64,000 bases of DNA from Acestrorhynchus altus (taxonomy: Eukaryota; Chordata; Actinopteri; Characiformes; Acestrorhynchidae). Below, in pieces: positions 1 through 10,100 of the stretch. The DNA lies in assembly GCA_034509495.1 (NCBI GenBank), contig CM067507.1, positions 20,887,121-20,951,120 of the forward strand. Reading direction: 5' to 3'. The notes under the pieces were generated by a model that saw only the letters and a program-made list of their open reading frames with translations, did no database searches and was not told the origin of the DNA. Both the position numbers and the translations under genes were made by a program. Every line of letters starts with the position of its first letter. Position 1 is the first letter of the stretch.

Positions 1-599
1 TGACAGTGCTTTTAAAATGTATGAAAAAAATTACACTTGAAATGGATTTTCTGTCTTTCTTTTGGTTGCAGGCTTGTAAAGTTGAGACTTGTATGTTTCA
101 GTAGACTTAGTATATGGTTTTTTATTGAAAAAAAAACAACCAAAAACCCAAAGAGGTTTATTTGCTTAAGGTTTGCACTGTGCTGTTATTCTTAATCACA
201 CATTTCAATTTAGAGATGTAGTCTCAAAAATGTTTTTCTTTGACAATAAAACATTTTCAAACAGTAATTTTTCCAATGATAATTTTTCACCATCACATTT
301 ATGGTCCACATTCATGGTCATGGTTACAAAGTTTTACCTAACTTTTTTATATTTGTATAATTTCATCTCAAGTGAACTGTGCTAATCATCTTTTTAACCA
401 AAAGGAAAATGTTGATTTTTTCCAGTTATAAACACAATTTCAGTTGTTAACAATTTCACATCACCTCTCTGGCTACCATTTATGCTACTATAACAGAAGC
501 ATCAAGTCCCCCCCACACACGTCTCCAGAGAAGGGGCTTCAACTGAAGCATTCCTAATATCTGAACCTGAACCAGAACCGATACGAGAAGTGTCTTCCC
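1..599. other. Upstream flank, no gene recognised
   Basis: AT-rich DNA with no coding segment I can support. A pyrimidine-rich stretch ending in an AG at about 58-71 and an AATAAA at 245-250 would fit the last exon and poly(A) signal of an upstream + strand gene, but there is no recognisable protein to back this up. Short poly-A and poly-T runs are present. Confidence 0.4.
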
Positions 600-1098
600 T
601 GGAGAAAGGGAGAAAAAGAACTGGACTGTAAGGTTTCGGGTCAAGCGCCTCGAGTCTGGAGGAAGAGTCACAGAGGTTTAAGGTTCAATCCCCGCTCAGG
701 TAGCTTTTAGTGAGTAAAGTCAGGCTGGGCTTCTCTCTCCTTCTCCTCCTGCTTCCCAACAAAGCTAACAGATCAGGATTAAAACATGACTTCCTCCACC
801 TTTGCCTCCCACCCCTACCCACGAGACCTTTACAAACACGGTGGAGGTGTTTTTCAGGTGTTTCGCGGTGGGTTGGACGGACAGAAACACTACCATCACG
901 TGACCGATTTTCCGGACGAAAACAAAGGCTTTGGCTTCGACTGGAGCTGAAACTGATATTACCTGAGCTGTGAAGCGTAGATCTTCAGAGACGATTTACC
1001 TCGATGCGTCTGATTATCCAGTAACAGGTCCAGTTCCAGTACCACTACCAGGTACAGTATTAGTACCAGGTCCAGTTCCAGTACAGGCAGGGGGAAGG
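600..1098 (+). promoter_or_regulatory. Candidate promoter and noncoding first exon of sh3d21
   Basis: This stretch is richer in GC and CpG than its AT-rich surroundings. It contains a CACGTG E-box at about 898 and several CG-containing words between 625 and 925. It ends at a good splice-donor match (GTGAGT from 1099). The next exon I can place is the tiny start-codon exon of sh3d21 at 4103, so a leader exon here spliced to it is plausible. A short direct repeat of the word CCAGTTCCAGTA lies at 1029-1082. No TATA box is obvious. The link to sh3d21 is inference from position and the donor. Confidence 0.3.
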
Positions 1099-1453
1099 GT
1101 GAGTTCAGGTAGACTTCAGCAGGCCTTCCTCCTCCATCACTGTGATCTTCCCTTGATCATACATCTATTTCCTTCCCTTATAAATAATGTATCTATATAT
1201 AAAATAAATAAATAAACACACTTCCTCTGAGATGATATCTCACTAATATCTCTTGGATTGGACCAATAAAAATGTCAACACATAGATGACTGCAGCAGTC
1301 ACAACCTCTCTAAACTTTCTTTATATTTAGTCCATATCTAAGAATTATTTCCAGTGACTGCAAACAACATTTTGACTTCCAAGTAGATCATGATTAGAGT
1401 CTTAATATACGCATGAGACATAATTGTATCCATATGTGCTCTGTCCACTAAAT

Positions 1454-1638
1454 CAGTGTTTCTTTTCCCTGGTCCTAGAGGCACCCCTGCCCTCCACGTT
1501 TTAGCTTTTACAACACCCCCTACAACTCTGAAGGCCTTGTTAATGAGCTGATTAGTTAAATCAGATGTGTTGGGAGCAGTGAAAGCTCTAAAACATGCAG
1601 GGAAGGGGTGCCTCCAGGACCAGGGTTGAGAAACACTG
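1454..1638. mobile_element. hAT-type palindromic MITE, copy 1
   Basis: A 185 bp element that begins CAGTGTTTCT and ends with the near inverse GAGAAACACTG. The inner terminal repeats extend further (GGTCCTAGAGGCACCCC against GGTGCCTCCAGGACC). The flanking 8-mers (1446-1453 and 1639-1646) match at 6 of 8 positions, as expected for an aged hAT target duplication. Related copies lie at 5313-5492 and about 41280-41399. There is no coding capacity, so it would have depended on a transposase from elsewhere. Confidence 0.75.
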
Positions 1639-2795
1639 CTCTAAAAGACAAAGTGACGGTTCTGTATTTATCATATTGTTCCTCAGGTTCTCAGATTCAT
1701 TCCACTTAAATATAAGCCATGTTTTACAACACAGTCAACTACTAAACAAATTGTGGAAAAATATTTTGGATTTTTTTTTTTGTTCATAAGTTCATAATGA
1801 AAAATCCAGTTTCTCATAATATTATTAGACCAAACAGAAAATGAACAATACAGAAATGTCCAACATCTGACAAGTCCATTTATACTTGATCAGGGCTCTT
1901 TTGCTGCAGACTGCATCACTGCAGACTGGCATGGAGATAATCAGCTTGTGGCACTGCTGAGATGTTAATGAATCACAGGCTGCTTTGATGCTGGCCTTAA
2001 GCTCACCTGTATTGGTGGATCAGGTGTTTCTCATCCTCCTCTTGAAAATTACCCAATAGCAAAATTAGAATAGAACATACCAAGCTGAATTTTGCTGCTG
2101 TCCAATGCAAACCATATATCTCCATTTTTGTCAGTTTTTAGTTTTCGTCTTAGCAGCTGCTCTGTGCACTGTGTAAATAATTCTGGATACATACCCCAAT
2201 AGAAATGCTCTAAAATTACTGTTACTTTTATTTTACATTTACTTCCATTCAAAGTTAAGAATATTTTTGCCCTCTCCTGGAAAGTTGCCATTTTGGAGAT
2301 GTTGTTTTTCATTGGACAGTGACGATTTCCTTTTTTGGTACCCAAGCTTACTAAATATGTTAACTTCTGTCTTTATGCATGTATATCATATTACATTGTG
2401 CTGGAATAATGTTGAACAGAATAGGTTAATGTCTGCAAGCATTAGCTGCACTAACTGCTAAAATCAGACTAGGACAGTACCCCAAAATCAGAGCAATGAA
2501 AGAGTTGTGCTAACATAATTAAGTCTTCCCTTCCAAATTACAGCAGACTAAACAACACAATTGTTGCACACACAACACAGGTTTGGGAGGATTTTATTGC
2601 TGTGTGTGTGCAGAGTCAAGCATAGCACTTGAACAAATGAATGATAAAAAAACTACAAAAACTGTGGCTGCAAACATACAATTTCATTTTCATTTTGAAA
2701 TGGTGCACAATGCTATGAATGCTACATCTGCCCTTTTGTGCAGAAAAAAAGTAAATTAAACTACAGATGCATTTGTATGTATGTATATGTACATA
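1639..2795. other. Upstream flank without recognised gene
   Basis: AT-rich noncoding DNA. Open frames here are short and show no domain. I see no repeat family that I can name with confidence. Confidence 0.4.
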
Positions 2796-3545
2796 CAGTG
2801 CATCTGCAAAGTTCTCACAGTGCTTTACTTTTTTACATTTTCTTATACTACAGCCTTGACATGGCAGTCATTCTCTACACACTGTCATCAGCCACCTGTT
2901 CAGTGAGAGATTGCGCCTTCCCAAGTGCAGGACCAATAGACTTAAAATCTCTTTTGTCCCGCACGCCATCAGACTGTACAACTCCTCTCTGGGGGGGGGG
3001 GGGGGTGATGAGTGCTAACAGGAGGATGGAGGATGGGAATGAGTAGGAACCAACCAGTAACTCACAACCCACAACACATCTGGACTCTCTGTGCAATAAA
3101 CAGTTTCAAATGTGCAATAATAATGTGCAATACCCCCTCCTACAGGACCCTTTTTCTCATGCACTATTACCTGTATTGTATATTGTAATATAGTCTCTAT
3201 ATTTATATATTCTATATATTTATTTAGTGCTTCTTACTAAATTATTTTTTATCTATCTTTCTACTTTCTGTACTGTACTGTACTGATGCTGCTACTGGAA
3301 CCTTAATTTCCCTGAAGGAACCCTCCCAAGGGATCAATAAAGTTTTATTTTATTCTTCTATTATTTCAAAATGGATTCAGTTCATTCTTCAAAATTGAGT
3401 GACCCCACAATGACAGTGAGAAAAGTGTGTTTGAAATATTTTTAAATTTATTAAAAATCAAACATAAAAATATACATAAGTATTCTCAGCCTTTGCCATG
3501 ATACTCATAATTGCGCTCAGGTATATCTTGTTTCCGCTGATGAAT
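2796..3545 (+). mobile_element. Tc1-type transposon remnant split by a LINE insertion
   Basis: After a TA target at 2794-2795, the sequence starts CAGTGCATCTGCAAAGTTCTC and runs to 'acagcctt' at about 2858. It resumes at 3361 (ttcaaaatggattcag) and continues to about 3545 with the subterminal text 'cagcctttgccatgatactc' typical of this fish Tc1 family. The same words occur in the fuller copy at 49077-50630. Everything after the left end, including the transposase, is missing. The interruption at 2859-3360 is a separate retrotransposon fragment. Confidence 0.75.
2859..3360 (+). mobile_element. 3' end of a non-LTR retrotransposon (LINE), inserted in the Tc1 remnant
   Basis: From about 2905 one frame reads ERLRLPKCRTNRLK, then SFVPHAIRLYNSSL, which is the characteristic end of ORF2 (reverse transcriptase protein) in L2/Rex-like fish LINEs. 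A G-run at 2991-3003 interrupts the frame. The rest is an AT-rich 3'UTR ending in 'aatttccctgaagg...gggatcaataaag' followed by a T/A-rich tail. The same type of tail is found inverted at 50448-50573. The fragment is 5'-truncated, as usual for LINE copies. Confidence 0.7.
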
Positions 3546-4102
3546 TATGAACAAAAATATCTTTTTCATGATATTTTATTTTATTTTATTTTATTTTACT
3601 ACTACTTTTTAAATTGTACTTAATAATATTACTACTATTAATATGAAACTCCAGTCCTGAGGGTTGAATAAGCTAGACAGACATGTTTCTTTTACATGGC
3701 AGTGTGTCAAAAAAAACAAAAAAAAAAACAACAACAACCAAAAACAACAATGGATTGAATTATTGCTTGAGGCTTCCTCCTTCTTATATTTCATTTTAGT
3801 TCTTGTTATTCACATTGTATGTCCTTATCTGGAGGCTGAAGGAAACTCGTTTTACTCGTTTCCTTCTGTGTCTTATGCAGGTATACATGTTCATCCACCT
3901 CTGAATGTCTGTAGCTTGTCATGACTAGCAGGGAAGAGTTTCTTAGTGTTAATATTTGACTAAAGGAAGGAGGGCCCAGGCCTTTTCTGTGTCTTGAGCA
4001 ACAGCATTAATTCAGACTGTGCTTTTAGCACTAGGAGTCTGTCAGCCCAAGAGAGACTTCTGTTTTTGAAAGAGCAGAGGATTGAGCACAGCTTCAGAAG
4101 CA
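3546..4102 (+). other. Region immediately 5' of the sh3d21 start codon
   Basis: It starts with a (TTTTA)n run near 3573-3600. Several acceptor-like AG sites after pyrimidine tracts occur between 3980 and 4055 (for example around 4024 and 4051), so the start-codon exon probably begins there. I cannot choose between them or exclude a transcription start here instead of at 600-1098. Confidence 0.4.
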
Positions 4103-4106
4103 ATGG
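4103..4106 (+). CDS. sh3d21: sh3d21 coding exon 1 (start codon plus one base)
   Basis: ATG followed by a single G, then the donor GTAAGT at 4107. The context has a purine at -3 (G) and G at +4, a good initiation context. Joined to exon 2 it reads M-E-V-L-V-L-I-D-F, exactly where SH3-1 of this family starts (MV-type starts in CD2AP and CIN85). The exon is too short for any ORF finder. I chose it because its phase and the resulting N-terminus both fit. Confidence 0.8.
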
Positions 4107-7100
4107 GTAAGTTTCTGTTTTTTTGTCCTTCAGTTGTCTCGGAATCATCGGAATGTTTGCTGGTCTGTGTTTTCCCTGGCTTCTGTCTAACACAGATTTT
4201 TATTGTTCAGAGTATAGCAGCAGATTTGTGAATAGAATGTTCAACAATGGGTTCCTGTCCCTTATCTGTGTTAATGAAAGGCGGTAATAGTTCATGTGTT
4301 TGTACAGTAAAGATCAGACTCTACACTTGTGATCATGTGGGTCAGTGTTTTAAGGTGGTTACAGTCTTGACCACATCCACTTGGTATAGTTTTACACTTA
4401 GACAGACTGTTTCTGTACAATATTCCCTCTCAGACTAGCTTTAATCTGTTTTGAATAGCATTTTCAGATTAGTTAAATACTATCTATACCATGTAGCTCA
4501 ACTACATAGAAGTTCTGTTTTGGTGAAAGAAATTGCTTATTTCCTCAGTTCCTTCTCTCCAGAGTGGCAGGGCATTTGTCAGTATTAGGAAATGAGTAGG
4601 TTGTGAATCAGCAACTGATATGACACTATGTTGTAAGGCATATTTCTATGATTTGCTGGTTTTAAACAGACTGTACTGAATTTTCCTTTAAAACAATATC
4701 AGCTACTTGTTTAGCAAAGACTACAGCAAGATCTGTTCGTTCCAGAGTTAAACCCCACCTGGTGTCATGTGTTGCATACCACATACCTTCCAGCCTGTTG
4801 AAACACATTACCTCTTAGATCTCTTCTGAACACTTGAGATAAATTGCCTTACTCACCTGAGATAACACACATGTAACATTTTAATGAGGAATGGTTAAAT
4901 GTGTAACAGCATGCCTTTGTAATCAATATCCTAATTAAATTTCTTCATATTGAAACCACAGTATAATTGACAGTAGAATGAAGATGTAGGTTGAATATGT
5001 AATGTGTCTAAAAACCAATATGTCTATATGTCATATTACCTCACAAGGCAAGAACACCATAACAATGTCTGCAAGGTTACATGATGCTACATATGTCTTG
5101 AATTGGAATGAATGTATTATCATGGCTTGTTCCTGGAAGCATCAGGTGACATGAAGGTTGCATGTGTCAATTGGGATAACAAACTCACTCTCAACAAGGG
5201 TTCATTGGTGAAGATGGGTTTAGATAGAATAGAAGACCTCTTCTATATTTGAATGTTTACATATTTCTTTCTTTGGTGAAATGGTTTGTTATAGAGAACC
5301 TGTAGCCTATATCAGTGTTTCTCAGCCTTGGTCCTAGGGGAACCCCTGTCCTGCACGTATTAGATTTAACACACCACATGCAACACATGCAAATGGCTTG
5401 TTAATGAGCTGATTAGTTGTGTGCTGGGAGCAAGGAAGTCTCTAAAATATGCTGGGTAGGATTGCCTCTAGGACCAGGGTTCAGAAACACTGGCCTATGT
5501 TATCCTTTATTGTCCTGTAGAGGTTTTTAAAAATTGTTCCTTATAAACCCCAAAAATGTTTTCACAGTTTTAAGCAATGTTTACAAAACTATTTTGCTGA
5601 GAAGTGATGTCAAATAACAGGTTTTTGTTGACATTATTTTTTTGTTATGTGACATGTGACAGCTCATTTTTAGTGTACTTGATCAGAACACCTGATACGC
5701 AAAATACAAACATGTAAAATGTCATTAATTTTCTAACCCTGAACATCACTGGCATTTATGGTCCTCATTCCAGAGGTGCTGGTGCTGATCGACTTTGAGG
5801 GAACGCTGGGAGATGAGTTAGCAGTGCAGGCTGGTGATGTGGTGAAGAACGTGAAGGCAGCTGCTGAAGAAGGCTGGCTGGAGGGAGAGCTCAGAGGGAA
5901 GAGAGGCATCTTCCCCTCCAACTTTGTTCAGGTGCAGTCTTCTTCTTGTGGTCTTGTCGTTTTTCATATTAGGGATGGCAGGTGGCAGATTTTTTTCAGT
6001 GTGTGCTTTTTCACAGATCCCTCCTGCTAACTTCTGATTCTGTCCATGCAGGAAGTGCCTGTTCACTTGATAGGAGACAGCAAGAGGGAGCCACGAAGCA
6101 TGCGAAAGTGTAAGTGCTCTTCCATGTGTAGTCCTCCATGTTCCTCCATGCAAGCCAAACAAGCCGTAAACAAAGTCAAAATGACAAACTTGGGAGACAC
6201 TTGAGCCTGAAGTTGCTGAAAATGTGTGTGCCTTGAACAACAAGAAGCAAGTAATGAAAGACCTCTTCATTCACCCAAACCACTTCCTATCTGAAGGGCT
6301 AATTATGAATGCAGAAACAGTACTATAAATATATATTAGAAAAACGTGACTACAGGGTTGTTTTTTGCTTAACTGCTTATTTTAGTCAGATACTTGTCTT
6401 CTGTGCTTGTTTTTTATGCAGCGAAGATGCCGTTGAAAGAACAGTGTAGGAAATGTGAAGTCACATACTCCTACACACCAGCGAACCCGGATGAGCTAGA
6501 GCTGGTCATTGGAGAGAGTATAGAGATCCTCAGAGAGGTACAGAGTGATGTTTCTTACAAAGATATTCCTTGTTATGGATCCTCAAAATGAGCATGTATA
6601 GATTTCACATGGTCTGTTAGTTTGATTGGTACAGTTGTGAAAATGTTCTGGCATGCTTGCTTCCTTCTCATGTTTGTTAACTCTGAGTCTCTTTCTGTAT
6701 GTATTTTGAAACTTTTTCTTTTCTCAAAGATTGAAGATGGATGGTGGATGGGAAAGAAAAATGACAAAATAGGAGCTTTTCCATCAAACTTTGTTAAAGA
6801 AATCTTTGTTTTCCCAAAAGGTTTGTCCATAGTGATTCAAAACTTGATTTCAGTGGTGATGCTCAATGTTTTCCATTAATAATAATTTTAAGTCCTTGAT
6901 ACAGTGTTTCCCCCCCTGTTTATGTACTGTAGATGGTTTTCTCAATGAAGGCAAGAGCAGGCCTAAACTTTCTGGGTCCATTTTCCGTAAAGAGGTAAAT
7001 ACACAATACACAGAGTGAAGTAGTTCTGTAGATCATGTGATGATAAACTAAATGTTTGTACACAGGGACAGCAGAGAGCAAGTATACGCAAGAAAACGAA

Positions 7101-10100
7101 TGGTGAGTATGTCATAAAAGCAAAATTGTAACCATTGTTTGGGGTTTCAAATGCTGTTTGGCCTGTTCTGATGACCTAGAAGCACTGAAGGTAGCTCTTT
7201 GTTGTTTGACCAGAGTCATATTTAGAAACAATTATTAGGGTATTAACAAAGTATATGAGTAGTCATCAGTTGTGAGAATTCACCACCACATTCCGTAAGG
7301 GTGATGCATTGAGGTGTGTCAATACTTTCAATAATCCAGTCATTATATTAGGCACAGTCATACGAATATAAAGTTCAGTGGTTGAGTCTGTCATCTGATA
7401 CAGTATAGATCAAAGAATCAATCATGGTGGTTTTCTTCCTGGTACAGAAGTCCCAGTACTTTACTTCCTGTTCTGTCAGTAAAAATGAACACATTTACAG
7501 TATGCATTCTTTTGGTGCGCTCTCACCATGTCGATCATACTCAACATTTCTGTTGTCTGGCAGTGAAAGAATGCTGCCAGGTCATGTTTGATTACACACC
7601 CTGTGCTGAGGATGAGCTGGATTTAAAGAAGGGAGACGTCATCACCATCATCAGCAAGGTCAGACACTGTGGGAGATTTAACTGATGCACTTTAAATCTT
7701 CACTTCTATGATGTTGCCCTGTATAGCATATAGGGCTGGGTGATATATTAATATTGATATTGATATCAGGATATAAAATAACGCTCTGTTTCAATCAGAA
7801 AACTTTTGCTACCTTGTTCTGCTCCACCCCCTGCTCTCAGCTCCTCCTCTACTCTGCTCTACTCCACCCACATAAGACAGACATAAGACCGAGCTCTGGC
7901 ATAAAGACCACTTGTTAGAATTTGGTCTTTATTTCTTCTTTTACTCAATAAGTGTAACTGTAGGATATCCTATCTCATATTGTATTTTTTATATAGCCAT
8001 TATGATCAAATATATCGGGATCTGATTTTTTTTTACATATTGCCCAGCCCTAACAGCATATGAAGCTGAAATATCAGCTGACTGTCTTCGGTTGGCAAAG
8101 GGAGAAGCCATGAGTTTTTTTTTTTTTTTTTGAGAAATGTGTATTTGGCTCAATACCTCCCCTCTGGGCCAATTTATTTCAGGGTACTATTTACTGAAGT
8201 ACATAATAGAATTGTAGCTACATGCATTATTGTTTCTTTGCTGTCATTTCTTTTTGTGTTTAAGAAGCTTTGAAGTTTCTATTGCAATATTTATTTGTTG
8301 GTCAGTCTGTAATAATATTTATTAATGCCGTTACTGCCTGACTATAGACTTAAAATGCATGAGGTCTTGCGTCCTAAGGTTCATTAATATTGACATATTT
8401 TTTAACTCTGAAAAATCAAATGTACAAAATTTTTTTTTCTAATTGTAGTGAGTTGGCCAAGACGAGACCTTTTGGCCAGTGAAAGTAACTTAGGTTTTTC
8501 TGTGAACCATTCTTTCAAGACTTCCAGTAACTGTAACTAATCAGTAACTGCTATTTGTTATGTGATAACATCAAACAACATCAACATCAACAAATATTTT
8601 ATTTACTGTGCCTTTATGTGATTTGTGCATCCTTGTTGCCAAAGTGAGGGTGTGTTTGGAGGCTGAAATCAGGGTTTGGTTTTATTCTCTTTAACTTTAT
8701 GTTCAAGGCATCTGAAGATGAGGGATGGTGGGAAGGCGAGCTGAATGGGCGGAGGGGCTTCTTCCCTGATAATTTCGTCATGGTGATCCCAGCGGACTCT
8801 CTTCAAGTGAGTGGGCTTGGGAAATGTTCTCACACTAACTCTGTTGCGTGAGAATGAGAGTTGCATTCCTTTAGGATTGTACAAAGCAGTTTTTAGGTCA
8901 GAAACACCCAGTTCACTTATAGAGTGTGTTTTCAGAGGCAGTAAGTTCTGGTTTTATCACTTTTCTGTGGTGCAAATGAGCTTTACTGTGGCCTTTCCAT
9001 GAATGCGTTTTCTTCCTGTTATTTTAAGCAGGAATTAGTCAGAGGTTTCCGTTAGCCTGTGAGTAAAGGAAAGCTAAAGTCAGTAACATGATGTTCCCAT
9101 GGAAATAGCATGTTGTTTTACCCAACACTGACTCTAATTGATTTTTCCTATTTTTCCTGCTAGCTTGGAGAAAAAAGCCAGCTGCCACAGAGACATGGCT
9201 CGCAGAAGCAATCAGGTAAGAGAATCACCACACTTCTACACTTCTGAAAAGTCAGGCTGCTGGTGGTTAGGAAGCAGGTGATCATTGGATTGTTTTATTG
9301 GAGCATGCTGGAGGATGGTTCATTCTTTTTCCTGTGTCTAGAAGCAGTTTAGAAGCAGCAGGATTTTTTCACTTGCAGTACAATGTTGAGCATGAATGTC
9401 TGGAGTCAGAGTGTCAGAATACAGCAAATAAAGAGCGAATGAAATTCAGGTTGTCAGCAGGTTTTCATAAACATTTTATGATGAGGCCTGGTTTGCAGGC
9501 AAGGGATGGGTATTAAAAATAATCTTGCATTTTGAGTTTTTTTTATAAAGACATATATTTGTGGCATGAATTTTTGAATGATAAGTGCTCCAGAAAATAT
9601 TGTTTCAACATCATTATGTCATATCGCAGGATGTGCAGTATCTCTTGTGCAAATGTAAAACGTTTTTGCTGATACAAAATGAATATTCACACTGTTCACA
9701 TTTTCATAACACACCTACCAGAGGCACAATTTTTCTGTCCAATAACACTCACTCCAATATGGGACACACAGATTGCTTTATTAATATCATGAATTGGATC
9801 ATTGACACATATAGGGCCCTATGAAATCAATTTTATGTTTTCCTTAAAGGAATCATGCATCATCAAATATGTGTCATCGCAAAAATCCTGGGGCCCAAAA
9901 CCTGGTGAAAAATTCCTGTTTCTTATAATATTGCAATATATATCGCAGAATGAGAAAATCATCCCAGGTTTTTCTAATATTGTGCAAGTTTCTTCTGAAA
10001 TGAAGGGTATTAAAAAGAGTTTATCCTGCCTTTTTTGGAGTAACTGTCTCTACTGTCCAAAGAAGACTTTCTACTGGATTTTGGGACATTACCGTGAGGG

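Noticed and set aside
58..250. Last exon and poly(A) signal of an upstream gene (for example thrap3)
   Set aside because: Acceptor-like and AATAAA signals exist, but no recognisable protein sequence supports a gene here.
5818..6270. 150-codon open frame on the - strand
   Set aside because: Antisense of sh3d21 exons 2 and 3 and the intron between them. No domain.
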